64,000 bases of DNA from Noviherbaspirillum suwonense (GTDB taxonomy: Bacteria > Pseudomonadota > Gammaproteobacteria > Burkholderiales > Burkholderiaceae_D): assembly GCF_900182955.1 (NCBI RefSeq), contig NZ_FXUL01000007.1:1-64000 (forward strand), given 5' to 3'. The first letter of the stretch is position 1; each line of letters opens with the position of its first letter. The notes under the pieces were generated by a model. That model did not search any database. It was not told the origin of the DNA and saw only the letters and a list, made by a program, of their open reading frames with translations. Positions 52,843-62,027 of this stretch are shown here, one piece after another. The position numbers and the translations under genes were made by a program.

Positions 52843-52881
52843 ATTGATTTGTATATTGCAAATTTTTTTGCTAATGATGCG
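52843..52881. promoter_or_regulatory. 39-bp element shared by two promoters, copy 2
   Basis: It starts with the same 17 bases as the copy at 48277-48315 and ends GATGCG, 34/39 identical, in the same orientation. It is about 190 bases upstream of dctA. It is the likely second site of the LysR encoded at 48318. Confidence 0.7.
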
Positions 52882-53232
52882 CGCCAAACATTGATGAATA
52901 GGGGAGATGCCTGCGTTGCAGTCCCAGGTCAATGACCAGCAGAATGCGTCAGAGCGGTAAGTTTTAATTAACGATGCCACCGCTTCATGGCGCGACATTG
53001 TTGAAGGAATTATGTCCAGACTGGCGCGGGAAGGGATGGATAAAACGGCTAGGGGCACAGGTGCTTCAGGGCTTTGGGCAAAAGCGATACGGGGGAGTAA
53101 TAGTGACAGGGTGTAGCAGAAGGGATACGAGAAGCCGGTAGTGGTGGTTCACCGTATGGTCGTGTTCGGCACTGAGCCGCCATTCGTCGTATTGAATCCA
53201 GTAGCCGCCTCAAGTTCTGCTGTAGCCTGAAA
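52882..53232. other. Intergenic region between dctA and LysR promoters
   Basis: About 350 bases without a supportable gene. A minus-strand frame (to about 53058) has no recognisable features. Its right end is the 3' side of the LysR gene at 53233. Confidence 0.5.
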
Positions 53233-54174
53233 TCATCTGGCTATTAAACCGGCGTCGTTCTCAAACGATGCCGCTAGAAAATCCACGAAGGCTTTAACCC
53301 GTGTCGTTGAACGATGCTGCTGTGGATATACCGCATATATATCGGCATCTGGAGTGTCGAAGTTTGGCAGAACATGGATCAATGTTCCACGCTGAATATA
53401 TTCAACCACATCCCATTCAGCCCTCAGCAATATGCCCTTGCCGGCGAGTGCCCAGTTCACAGCGACGCCACCGTCGTTGGTCGTAAGGTTGCCTCTGATA
53501 CGTATGTTTTGCTCGTCCACCTTGGCAGAACCCTTGCCCTTTGGGCGGCTGCGTGTGAACCGCCACACACCATATTCATCCCCCTGGCGGATCCCGATGC
53601 AGTTGTGTGCCATCAGATCCTGAGGTGACTTTGGTGCGCCGTGACGCTGCAAATAGGCGGGGGACGCGCACAGGATACGGCGATTGCTTGCGAGGAATCT
53701 GGCGACTGCACGGGTATCGGGCGGCGGACCGAAGCGAACGCATACATCATAAATGTCTTCGGACAGTGGCGGAGGGGTCACCGAGAGTTGCAATTGCACG
53801 TCAACATCGGCGTATTGCTGTACGAAGCTTGAAACAAGCGGCGCTACATAGCTCCGACCGAAGCCCAGGGTGGCGTTGACCCGCAACAGCCCTTTCGGCG
53901 TCTGCGTCGTTCCCCAAAGGAAGTTTTCCAGGTCATCGATCTCGCTCAGAATCTTGCGGGCGGCCTCCAGATACGTTTCGCCTTCGGGTGTCAGGCTCAT
54001 CCGGCGGGTCGTCCGGTTCATTAATCTCAACCGCAGGCGCTCCTCCATTAATGCCAGGTGCTTGCTGACAGCCGGCGTACTAATGCCCAGCTCCCGCGCG
54101 GCAGCCGCCAGACTCCCACAACTGACAAGCGTCGAAAAAAAGTCGAAATCACTTGGATTGATTGCCTTGGACAT
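53233..54174 (-). CDS. LysR-family regulator
   Basis: A 313-residue regulator. Helix-turn-helix DFDFFSTLVSCGSLAAAARE, then LGISTPAVSKHLALMEERL; effector domain from about 90. It is divergent from the Bug-tartrate dehydrogenase genes, and an inverted repeat at 54185-54205 lies just before its start, fitting autoregulation and control of the neighbours. Confidence 0.93.
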   Translation of the reverse strand: MSKAINPSDFDFFSTLVSCGSLAAAARELGISTPAVSKHLALMEERLRLRLMNRTTRRMSLTPEGETYLEAARKILSEIDDLENFLWGTTQTPKGLLRVNATLGFGRSYVAPLVSSFVQQYADVDVQLQLSVTPPPLSEDIYDVCVRFGPPPDTRAVARFLASNRRILCASPAYLQRHGAPKSPQDLMAHNCIGIRQGDEYGVWRFTRSRPKGKGSAKVDEQNIRIRGNLTTNDGGVAVNWALAGKGILLRAEWDVVEYIQRGTLIHVLPNFDTPDADIYAVYPQQHRSTTRVKAFVDFLAASFENDAGLIAR

Positions 54175-54184
54175 AGTGAACTTG

Positions 54185-54205
54185 AAGTTAATGACAGTTT
54201 AACTT
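54185..54205. promoter_or_regulatory. Inverted repeat, candidate LysR operator
   Basis: Perfect arms AAGTTAA and TTAACTT with seven bases between. It is 10 bases upstream of the LysR start and 72 upstream of the Bug start, a usual place for a LysR-type site. It agrees with the T-N11-A rule. Confidence 0.55.
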
Positions 54206-54277
54206 TGTAGGCAAATTTTGAGCCAAAGTCAACCTAGAATGCGTCTCACCAAATCCAAAAAAATTCAGGAGACAACG

Positions 54278-55267
54278 ATGAATCACTCTTTTAACGCAGG
54301 ACGCCTGGTGAAGCTGCTCGCCCTCGCCCCCCTGTTCCTGGTTGGCATAGTCAACCTCGCTCACGCGGAAGCCTGGCCGACGAAACCGGTGACCATCGTC
54401 GTTCCGTTTCCTGCGGGAGGCACGACCGATGTCCTGGCACGCGCAATTGCGGTCAAGCTTGGCCCTGTGCTCGGCCAGTCGGTGATCGTCGATAACAGGC
54501 CGGGTGCGGGCGCGACCTTGGGGGCTGCGCTGGTCGCAAAAGCGGCGCCGGATGGTCACACGATGCTCATGGGCGCGGTGCATCACACCATTGCGACCAG
54601 TGTTTATAAAAAAATGAGCTATGACTTCCAAAAGGATTTTGCGCCAATCACGACAGTTGCTCTGGTGCCCAACGTGCTGGTTGTCAGCACATCCAAGCCG
54701 TACAAGAACGTGAGCGATTTGGTTGCTGACGCGAAGGCCGCGCCTGGCAAGTTGAGCTACGGATCCAACGGCAATGGGACCGCGCAACATTTGATCGGCA
54801 CGCAGTTCCAGCAGATCAGCGGCACGACAATTTTGCATGTCCCATACAAAGGCAGCGCGCCACTGACAACCGACATGCTTGGTGGACAGATTGATATGTC
54901 CTTCGACACCATCACGCCGGTTCTTCCGTTTATCAAGCAGGGCAAGCTTCGGCCTCTGGCCATAACGACTGCGAAGCGCTCGTCTGTGTTGCCCGATGTG
55001 CCGACGATGCAGGAAGCCGGTATTTCCGGACTGGATATCGGCACCTGGTTTGGACTGCTGGTTCCCGCGGCAACACCCAAAGAAATTACGCAAAGGCTCA
55101 ACAAGGAGATCGTGCAGATCATTAAGTCTGGCGAGTTTCAGAAGCAGATGGCGGAAATTGGCGCCGAGCCGGTTGGAAACACACCGGCAGAAATGGCCAG
55201 GCAGATTCAGGAAGAAACCGAAAAATTTGCCGGCCTGGTGAGGGCAGGCAACGTCAAGATCGAATAG
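54278..55267 (+). CDS. Bug/TctC-family periplasmic solute-binding protein
   Basis: A 329-residue secreted binder with a signal peptide (residues 1-30, LVKLLALAPLFLVGIVNLAH, cut after AEA). The mature start WPTKPVTIVVPFPAGGTTD is the carboxylate-binding loop of the family. The ATG at 54278 follows AGGAGA. It is divergent from the LysR gene and 198 bases upstream of a tartrate/D-malate dehydrogenase-type gene, so a hydroxydicarboxylate is a fair guess for its ligand. Confidence 0.93.
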   Translation: MNHSFNAGRLVKLLALAPLFLVGIVNLAHAEAWPTKPVTIVVPFPAGGTTDVLARAIAVKLGPVLGQSVIVDNRPGAGATLGAALVAKAAPDGHTMLMGAVHHTIATSVYKKMSYDFQKDFAPITTVALVPNVLVVSTSKPYKNVSDLVADAKAAPGKLSYGSNGNGTAQHLIGTQFQQISGTTILHVPYKGSAPLTTDMLGGQIDMSFDTITPVLPFIKQGKLRPLAITTAKRSSVLPDVPTMQEAGISGLDIGTWFGLLVPAATPKEITQRLNKEIVQIIKSGEFQKQMAEIGAEPVGNTPAEMARQIQEETEKFAGLVRAGNVKIE

Positions 55268-55465
55268 CGGCAAAACGCTTTCATGCCTTGGAATTCGAGG
55301 GGACGGAAATTAATGCCATGATTAAAGGCACCTTCCGTCAGGAAATGACAGATTTTAAATTTCCGGCTAATTTGCATATTTTGCAGAATTCAAGGGCGCG
55401 GAACATCAGCGGAAGCACTGTGTTGCGAACCCGTTTTATCCACATTCACCCATCCAGGAGACATC

Positions 55466-56542
55466 ATGCGTGTACACAAAATTGCTGCCATCGGGGCAGA
55501 TGGAATCGGTCCGGAAGTCATTGCGGCTGGCTTGGAAGTCCTGGAGGCATTGTCTACCAAGGACGGCAATTTCAAATTGGAAATCGAGCATTTTCCATGG
55601 AGTTCTGAGTATTACCTGAAAAACGGCTATTACATTCCCGAAGGGGGGCTCGAAACCCTGAAGAAGTTCGACGCGATTTTCTTTGGCGCGGTCGGCAGCC
55701 AGCAAGTCCCGGATCATGTTTCCCTCTGGGGTCTGCGGCTGCCGATCGCCCAAGGTTTTGACCAATATGCCAACGTGCGGCCCGCACGCGTCCTGCCAGG
55801 CGTAAAAAGTCCATTGGCAGGGGGTGAGGACATTGACTGGGTCATCGTGCGCGAGAATTCCGAAGGTGAATACTCGGGTAATGGTGGGCGCGCGCATCGC
55901 GGCTTGCCGATTGAGGTGGGCACTGAAGTCGCCATCTTTACCCGTGCAGGCGTGGAGCGTATTCACCGCTTCGCGTTCAGGCTTGCCCAGAAACGTCCCG
56001 CCAAACACCTGACGCTGGTGACCAAGTCCAATGCGCAGCGTTTTGGCATGGTGATGTGGGATGAAATCTTCGCGGAAGTAGCCAAGGACTATCCGGACGT
56101 CACGACCGACCGCGAACTGGTGGATGCAATGACGACCCGCATGGTGCTCAAGCCGAAGACACTGGACGTCGTGGTAGCCACCAATCTGCACGCAGACATT
56201 CTGTCTGACCTGGCTGCGGCATTGTCCGGTAGCCTGGGCATCGCGCCGACCGCTAATCTGAACCCGGAACGCCAGTTTCCTTCGATGTTCGAGCCTATCC
56301 ATGGATCGGCCTTCGACATCACGGGCAAGGGCGTGGCAAATCCAATCGCAACCTTCTGGACGGCAGTCATGATGCTGGAACACCTGGGTGAATTCGAACC
56401 GGCGAAGAAACTGATGAAGGCGATCGAAGCGGTTACCGCAAACAAGGTTCACACGCCGGACCTGGGTGGCAAGGCGAGCACCGCCGATGTCACCAAGGCA
56501 GTTTGTGAGTACATCGCCGCTTCGGAAACCGTTACGGCCTGA
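55466..56542 (+). CDS. ttuC: Tartrate/D-malate dehydrogenase-type decarboxylating oxidoreductase
   Basis: A 358-residue enzyme of the isocitrate/isopropylmalate dehydrogenase superfamily. It begins [20 protein letters not shown]. The arginine-rich substrate loop [18 protein letters not shown] and [12 protein letters not shown] are typical of the tartrate dehydrogenase group. [20 protein letters not shown] carries the metal-binding aspartates, and [19 protein letters not shown] is near the end. It would oxidatively decarboxylate D-malate or tartrate with NAD. An AGGAGA ribosome-binding site precedes it. Confidence 0.9.
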   Translation: MRVHKIAAIGADGIGPEVIAAGLEVLEALSTKDGNFKLEIEHFPWSSEYYLKNGYYIPEGGLETLKKFDAIFFGAVGSQQVPDHVSLWGLRLPIAQGFDQYANVRPARVLPGVKSPLAGGEDIDWVIVRENSEGEYSGNGGRAHRGLPIEVGTEVAIFTRAGVERIHRFAFRLAQKRPAKHLTLVTKSNAQRFGMVMWDEIFAEVAKDYPDVTTDRELVDAMTTRMVLKPKTLDVVVATNLHADILSDLAAALSGSLGIAPTANLNPERQFPSMFEPIHGSAFDITGKGVANPIATFWTAVMMLEHLGEFEPAKKLMKAIEAVTANKVHTPDLGGKASTADVTKAVCEYIAASETVTA

Positions 56543-56567
56543 GCAAGCGGCAACGAGGGGCGGTGGT

Positions 56568-56832
56568 CTGCTGGGTGTCGACCGGTTCGTGACCAACACG
56601 CAGATCCGGAAGGAATGCATCCGGAAGAACATCGCCAACGCCATCCCGATCAGGACAGACCAGATCGGCACGCTGACCGAGACCTTGGCCGCGATCGAAA
56701 TGGCCGAGGCGGCCAGCTGAACCGCTGTCATCTCGCACCGTTCCGGCGAGATCGGGGACACACATCACCGACATCGCGGTGGGCATGAATGCGCTGCAGC
56801 TCAAGACCGGCGTCGGGGCAAGTATGGTTTAA
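56568..56832 (+). pseudogene. Enolase fragment, degenerate
   Basis: A relic of the carboxyl-terminal part of enolase. One frame reads [35 protein letters not shown] and IEMAEAAS, then a TGA at 56718. The same frame goes on to TAVISHRSGE, the enolase catalytic-site signature. After a frameshift near 56760 another frame continues ITDIAVGMNALQLKTG. The remainder, including the amino-terminal 300 residues, is missing. It is probably a decayed duplicate; a complete enolase gene should be elsewhere in the genome. Confidence 0.75.
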
Positions 56833-57045
56833 CGGCTGCAGCAATTTGCGTCAGGGACCCAGCAAAGTCCACATTGGATCCCCGCGGCGCCGGCTCATAA
56901 CGATGTTTGTCCTATACCTTCACGTTCAACTGCTTGCTGTCGCTTTCCTGTCAACCGACAGCAGGGCGCTTGCCAGCGGCAAACGGACTAGTTCGGATGA
57001 GGCCGAGGCGGGGTTCTTCTAAATACTCGCTTGACCGTATCGCAG

Positions 57046-57954
57046 TCAGACATCGAGCTCGCCCTGCGCTGCCAGTTTGTGAGCTTCTTCGATCAAGGCG
57101 CGCATCTTTGGCTGCGCCTGTGTTCGAACTGGAAAGTACAAAAACAGGCCGGTGGTTTTTGGTACGAAAGCCGTAAGCACCCGCACGAGATGGCCTTTTT
57201 CCAGATCGGCCTCGATTTCCATGTCCGGAAGGTAGGCACAACCCAACGACTGCCGGGCAAACTCCGCAATAGCGACCGTGTCGCTGACGACCAGGGCGGT
57301 GTCAGTTTCGAGTTCATACGTGCCGTCCGGGCCGGAAAACCGCCACGCATGCAGAAGGCCGGACCCTTTGAAGCGATACCGGATCGTCAGATGGCCGAGC
57401 AGGTCTTGCGGCACGCCGGGCATGCCATGCCTTTCAAGATACTGTGGGGCGGCAACGACCGACCAGGACATTTCCCTGCTCAGGCGTACCGTTACCATGT
57501 CCTGCTCGATCGACTGTCCCAAACGGATGCCGGCATCGTATCCCTCCGCGACCAGATCGATCACGCCATCGTCCAGCGACAGGTCGACCGACACGTCCGG
57601 ATAAGTCGTCCGCAGGCGCGGCACTAACAGCCGCGCCACACGCAAACCGAGTGCCCGCGGGGCGGTGATGCGCAGACGGCCCGCCGGGCGTTCACGGAAT
57701 GACTCAAGTGCCGTAAACGCTTCTTCGATCTGCTCAACGGCTGGCTTAAGCATGGCGAGAAGGCTGACACCGGATTCCGTCAGTGACACGCTGCGCGTAG
57801 TGCGCCGGAACAGGATCACGCCGTGACGGCGTTCGAGCGCCCGCACTCCTTTGCTGCAAGCGGTAGGGCTGATGGCCAGGTCTTGCGCTGCAATTGAAAA
57901 ACTGCGGTGTTTGGCTACGGCTAAAAATATCCGGATGAGGTCGAGCGAAGTCAT
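57046..57954 (-). CDS. LysR-family regulator
   Basis: A 302-residue regulator. Helix-turn-helix LDLIRIFLAVAKHRSFSIAA, then LAISPTACSKGVRALERRHG; effector domain from about 90. It is divergent from an NTF2-like and an SDR gene. A 21-bp palindrome (57964-57984) lies 10 bases before its start, so it is likely to control itself and the two genes. Confidence 0.93.
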   Translation of the reverse strand: MTSLDLIRIFLAVAKHRSFSIAAQDLAISPTACSKGVRALERRHGVILFRRTTRSVSLTESGVSLLAMLKPAVEQIEEAFTALESFRERPAGRLRITAPRALGLRVARLLVPRLRTTYPDVSVDLSLDDGVIDLVAEGYDAGIRLGQSIEQDMVTVRLSREMSWSVVAAPQYLERHGMPGVPQDLLGHLTIRYRFKGSGLLHAWRFSGPDGTYELETDTALVVSDTVAIAEFARQSLGCAYLPDMEIEADLEKGHLVRVLTAFVPKTTGLFLYFPVRTQAQPKMRALIEEAHKLAAQGELDV

Positions 57955-57963
57955 GGCATGACA

Positions 57964-57984
57964 TTATGAACCATAGGTTCATAA
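57964..57984. promoter_or_regulatory. 21-bp palindrome, candidate LysR operator
   Basis: Nine-base arms TTATGAACC and GGTTCATAA are perfect complements around ATA. It sits between the divergent LysR and NTF2-like genes, 10 bases from the first and about 75 from the second. This is the strongest operator candidate among the LysR loci in the window. Confidence 0.65.
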
Positions 57985-58057
57985 GGCATGTATCTGCCAC
58001 CCATTTTTCGCAAGATTAATTCGGTCTAGACTTTCTGCTCAACTTCTGGAGACGACC

Positions 58058-58384
58058 ATGCTTAATCTTCCTGTACCTGTTGCCGCTTATCTGTCCGCGG
58101 CAAATGCCAACGATCCGCTTGCGCTGCGCGCCTGCTTTACCGCTGATGCCATTATTCAAGACGAAGGGAAGGAATATCACGGTGTCGAGGCGATTGTGGC
58201 GTGGAAAGAGAAGACTGATGTTCTTTACAGTCCCACCATAGAAGCCCAGCGCGTCGAAGGCGATCCACCGAATTATTGCCTGCACGCGCTCGTAAGCGGC
58301 AATTTTCCAGGTAGCCCCGCGACGCTCGCCTACCGCTTCGTCCTGCGCGGCGACAGGATCGCAGCCCTGGAGATCGGCATATGA
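58058..58384 (+). CDS. SnoaL/NTF2-like protein, 108 residues
   Basis: A small single-domain protein of the NTF2-like fold, starting VPVAAYLSAANANDPLALRA, CFTADAIIQDEGKEYHGVEA and ending RGDRIAALEIGI, the usual pattern. Such proteins are polyketide cyclase-like enzymes or ligand binders. It overlaps the next gene (ATGA), so the two are translationally coupled. The role is not known. Confidence 0.88.
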   Translation: MLNLPVPVAAYLSAANANDPLALRACFTADAIIQDEGKEYHGVEAIVAWKEKTDVLYSPTIEAQRVEGDPPNYCLHALVSGNFPGSPATLAYRFVLRGDRIAALEIGI

Positions 58385-59160
58385 GTGCGCTGGAATTTCA
58401 TGGCAAGCGGGCCCTCGTGACAGGCGGCACCAAAGGCATGGGCGAAGCGGTCGTGCGCCTTCTGGCCCAACGCGGGGCAACCGTCATCGCGACGGCCCGC
58501 CAGTTGCCCGCGAGCCCACTGGCCGGTGTTTGCTACCTGCAGGCCGACGTCGCGACCCCGGAAGGGGCTGGTACGGTCGTCAAAACCGTCGAGCGCGATT
58601 TTGGCGTTCTCGATTTGCTGGTCAATAATGTGGGCGGTTCATCGGTGCCGGGTGGCGGCGCCCTTGCGCTGACCGACGCCGACTGGGAAGCCGCTATACA
58701 GACCAACCTGATGGCGGCAGTCAGGCTGGATCGCGCCTTTTTACCGCGGATGGTTGCGCAAGGCAGCGGGGCCATCGTTCACATCACGTCGATCCAGCGC
58801 CGCCTGCCCCTTTATGAATCGACCGTGGCGTACGCCGCGGCAAAAGCGGCCCTTGCCAACTACAGCAAGGCCCTGGCGAACGAATTCGGACCGCGCGGCA
58901 TCCGCATCAATGCCGTGGCGCCAGGCTTTATCGAGACTACCGCAGCGTCCGCACTGATCGAGCAGATGGCGCTGCACCGTAATGTCGGCGACGACGAAGC
59001 ACGCGGCGCATTAATGGAATCGCTCGGAGGCATACCACTTGGGCGCCCTGGCAGTCCTGAGGACGTGGCGGAGGTAGTAGCATTTCTGTTGTCGTCACGC
59101 GCCGGGTTCGTCCAGGGGGCGGAGTATGTGGTCGATGGCGGCACGCTTCCGACGGTCTAG
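58381..59160 (+). CDS. Short-chain dehydrogenase/reductase
   Basis: A 259-residue SDR. Cofactor motif ALVTGGTKGMGEAVVRLLAQ, then NNVGG near 85, catalytic Ser near 138 and YAAAKAAL (Tyr, Lys) near 152. It ends GFVQGAEYVVDGGTLPTV. It overlaps the NTF2-like gene by four bases. The two are probably enzymes or enzyme and partner for one small molecule; the substrate is unknown. Confidence 0.92.
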   Translation: MSALEFHGKRALVTGGTKGMGEAVVRLLAQRGATVIATARQLPASPLAGVCYLQADVATPEGAGTVVKTVERDFGVLDLLVNNVGGSSVPGGGALALTDADWEAAIQTNLMAAVRLDRAFLPRMVAQGSGAIVHITSIQRRLPLYESTVAYAAAKAALANYSKALANEFGPRGIRINAVAPGFIETTAASALIEQMALHRNVGDDEARGALMESLGGIPLGRPGSPEDVAEVVAFLLSSRAGFVQGAEYVVDGGTLPTV

Positions 59161-59290
59161 GTTAGACGTCAATGTCTGGATTAAAGTGGAAAGCGAGCGG
59201 CGATACGCGGTCGGCGCAGCTTGATTAGATAGCGCCTATCCGCGTGAACACCGCGGCGTGCACGAATCATCCTTTCCTCAATACAAATCC

Positions 59291-59971
59291 TTATTCTTGA
59301 CCGATAAACTCGGACGGAAGCGAACTGACGAATTCGGCGAAGTCACGCCCCCCGACAGAGATATGGGCGATCATAGCCTGCCGCGCGCCCTCGCAATCGC
59401 CGGCCTCTATCCGTAGTAGAACTTCACGGTGTTCCTGCAACGACTGTTCAAGCCGTCCCGGCAAATCGAAACGCGATCGCTGGTAGCTGGCGCAGCGCAG
59501 CCGTAATGCACGGATCTGGGTCTTGGCCCAATCGTTGCGGCTGGCCGCGTATATCACTTCATGGAACTGTGCGTTTGCCTTTTTATAAGCGGCACTATCA
59601 CCTGCATGGGCAGCCGCTTCGCAAGCCAGGAAGGCTTCCTTCAAGGCCAGTCGCTCGGAGCTATCCATACGCTTGGCTGCAAACTTGGCGCATGCCCCTT
59701 CCAGTTCGGCCAGCATCTCCAGCAGCGACAGAAGCTCCTTGATGCTCAGCTTTGGCACGAGAACGCCTGCCCGGGGCATGACCTGCAAAAGCCCCTGCGT
59801 AACGAGTCGCAAAATAGCTTCACGCACCGGCGTACGCGAGACGGCATATTTTTCCGCAAGAGAGCGCTCGTCAAACACTTGCCCCGGGAGGAATGTTCCA
59901 TCAAGGAAGCTCTGCTCCATGGCACATCTAACGGTCTCGGATAAATTTTCTGTCGGAGGAGGCTTGATCAT
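59291..59971 (-). CDS. GntR-family regulator, FadR/FCD subfamily
   Basis: A 226-residue regulator with a winged helix-turn-helix (about 8-75: FDERSLAEKYAVSRTPVREA, then ILRLVTQGLLQV) and an all-helical FCD ligand domain (about 85-215). FCD proteins usually bind carboxylic acids through a metal. It is divergent from the crotonase-CaiB-Bug operon, and TGGTATACCA lies between them, matching the subfamily's operator type. Confidence 0.93.
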   Translation of the reverse strand: MIKPPPTENLSETVRCAMEQSFLDGTFLPGQVFDERSLAEKYAVSRTPVREAILRLVTQGLLQVMPRAGVLVPKLSIKELLSLLEMLAELEGACAKFAAKRMDSSERLALKEAFLACEAAAHAGDSAAYKKANAQFHEVIYAASRNDWAKTQIRALRLRCASYQRSRFDLPGRLEQSLQEHREVLLRIEAGDCEGARQAMIAHISVGGRDFAEFVSSLPSEFIGQE

Positions 59972-59994
59972 GCTGGCATTTTAACCTAGTCTTC

Positions 59995-60004
59995 TGGTAT
60001 ACCA
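59995..60004. promoter_or_regulatory. GntR/FadR-type operator
   Basis: The palindrome TGGTATACCA fits the TGGTNNACCA core known for FadR-type GntR proteins. It lies 24 bases from the GntR start and 31 bases before the crotonase start, so one bound dimer could repress both. Confidence 0.7.
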
Positions 60005-60034
60005 ACTACTTTGGTTGGAATGCCAGGAGATGAC

Positions 60035-60811
60035 GTGACTGAAGAGACCAATCCATTATTAAACCGTTCGGGCAGTCAAATTGCCCTAATCGAACTGAAT
60101 CGTCCAGGTAATGCGAACCGGATCCAGCCCGACGACTTGCAGGAACTTGAGCGATTACTAGACGAATGCGAAGCCGATCCGCAAGTCCATGTACTAATTA
60201 TTACCGGACGTGGTGAGTATTTCAGCGCTGGCTATGACCTGCGCGCGCTAATGTCGGCTCGAGGCGTGGACGAGAAGGAGTCGGTCGGGCGTGACAGCGC
60301 CTTTGAGCATTTCGCCAACCGATTGGAAAACACCCGCCTGATCACGATCGCTGCGCTAAATGGCCCGGTCCTTGGCGGCGCAACCGACTTTGCATTGGCC
60401 TGCGATTTGCGCTTGGGTGTGGAAGGCATGTATATGCAAATGCCGGCAGCGCGCATCGGCTTGCCGCTCTATGCCGGCGCGCTGCAACGTTATGTCAGCT
60501 GTCTCGGATTAAACCATGCAAAGCGGCTGGTATTCATGGCGGAGAAACTGCCGGCCACGGAAATGCTTGCGATCGGCTTCCTTAATGAACTGCTTCCTGC
60601 TGACGCAGTGCTGGAGCGTGCGTTCGCCATGGCAAAGGAAATTGCCTTGATGCCGGCAAAGCCGCTGGCCGCGATGAAGCAGACACTTAATGCCTCTGCG
60701 TTGGGAGAGGGCTGTGCGCCGGCACAAAGGGCTGCCCTGATCGATGCCTATGACCCGGCCCTGATCGCTGAACGGATCAAGGATGCGAAAAGGCAGAGGC
60801 AGGCACGTTAA
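60035..60811 (+). CDS. Enoyl-CoA hydratase/isomerase family protein
   Basis: A 258-residue crotonase-fold enzyme. Oxyanion-hole segments are ITGRGEYFSAGYDLRALM and LNGPVLGGATDFALACDLRL. The usual glutamate-bearing segment AARIGLPLYAGALQRYVS differs from standard hydratases, so the reaction may differ. The GTG at 60035 follows AGGAGA; earlier in-frame starts (60011, 60020) lie in the operator-promoter area. It heads an operon with CaiB and Bug genes. Confidence 0.88.
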   Translation: MTEETNPLLNRSGSQIALIELNRPGNANRIQPDDLQELERLLDECEADPQVHVLIITGRGEYFSAGYDLRALMSARGVDEKESVGRDSAFEHFANRLENTRLITIAALNGPVLGGATDFALACDLRLGVEGMYMQMPAARIGLPLYAGALQRYVSCLGLNHAKRLVFMAEKLPATEMLAIGFLNELLPADAVLERAFAMAKEIALMPAKPLAAMKQTLNASALGEGCAPAQRAALIDAYDPALIAERIKDAKRQRQAR

Positions 60812-60824
60812 GGAGACGATAAGC

Positions 60825-62000
60825 ATGAAATTAGCAGCCAAAACCGAAGGCCCCTTGGCCGGCCTCGTCGTGATCGACCTGACACGCGTGCTTGCCGGCC
60901 CTTACTGCACGATGATGCTTGCAGACCTTGGCGCTCGGGTGATCAAAGTCGAGATGCCTGGCACTGGCGACGACGCCCGCCATTCCGGCCCCTTTATTAA
61001 TCATAAAGACGCATCTTCCACGTCCGGTTATTTCTTTTCAATAAACCGTAACAAGGAGTCCATTGCGCTAAACCTCAAGCAGGAAGCCGACTGCGAGCTG
61101 TTCGATCGATTGCTTGCAAGCGCCGACATCCTGGTGGAGAACTTCACGCCAGGCACCATGGGCAAACTCGGCTACGACTGGGATACCCTGCAGGGGCGCT
61201 ACCCCTCCTTGATCCTGGCGTCCATCTCTGGATTCGGCCAGACCGGTCCATATCGTGAGCTGCCGGCATATGACATGGTTGTACAGGCCATGGGCGGCGT
61301 ACTAAGCCTGACTGGCGAAGAGGGCGGCCCGCCCACGCGGGTTGGCGTGTCCATCGGCGACATAGGCGCGGGAATGTTTGGCGCCATTGGCATTCAGGCA
61401 GCAGTGATTGAACGCATGCGTACCGGTCTCGGCAAACATGTCGACATTTCGATGCTCGATTCACAAGTCGCGATGCTGGAAAACGCATTGGTGCGGTATC
61501 AAGTGGACGGCGTCGTGCCCGGCCCCATCGGCTCGCGTCATCCGTCGATCACGCCGTTCGGTGTGTTCAAGGCGAAAGACGCTTACCTGGCAGTGGCGGC
61601 GGGCAATGATCGCATGTTTCCCCGGCTATGCGATGCGATCGGCATGGCGGAAGCAAAGGCGGACCCAAGATTTGCCACGAACCCGCTGCGGTGTGAACAC
61701 CATGGCGCACTCAAGATCCTAATGGAACAGGCGCTGGCTGCAAGAACCGCGGCCGAGTGGCTACGGCACTTAAAGGAACTCGGCATTCCCAGCGGACCTG
61801 TAAACGATGTGGCTGGCGTCATGCGCGATCCTCAAATCAATGCCCGTGGCATGTTGATCGAGTTGCCTCTTCCCGATGGCGAGACCTTGATCACTGCGGG
61901 CTGCCCGGTTCAGTTTGCCGGCGAGAAGCGGCAGGAACATTCGCCAGCGCCCGCGTTGGATCAGCACCGTGAAGCATTGCTCAGAGAACTCGGCATTTAG
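60825..62000 (+). CDS. CaiB/BaiF CoA-transferase
   Basis: A 391-residue type III CoA-transferase. It starts GPLAGLVVIDLTRVLAGPYC, then MMLADLGARVIKVEMPG. The active-site block is GVSIGDIGAGMFGAIG, and GLGKHVDISMLDSQVAMLEN follows. AAGGAG precedes the ATG at 60825. It lies between the crotonase and a Bug gene, so it would activate the imported acid for the crotonase; which acid is unknown. Confidence 0.92.
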   Translation: MKLAAKTEGPLAGLVVIDLTRVLAGPYCTMMLADLGARVIKVEMPGTGDDARHSGPFINHKDASSTSGYFFSINRNKESIALNLKQEADCELFDRLLASADILVENFTPGTMGKLGYDWDTLQGRYPSLILASISGFGQTGPYRELPAYDMVVQAMGGVLSLTGEEGGPPTRVGVSIGDIGAGMFGAIGIQAAVIERMRTGLGKHVDISMLDSQVAMLENALVRYQVDGVVPGPIGSRHPSITPFGVFKAKDAYLAVAAGNDRMFPRLCDAIGMAEAKADPRFATNPLRCEHHGALKILMEQALAARTAAEWLRHLKELGIPSGPVNDVAGVMRDPQINARGMLIELPLPDGETLITAGCPVQFAGEKRQEHSPAPALDQHREALLRELGI

Positions 62001-62027
62001 CATTTATTAAAACTAAAGGAGACAAAA

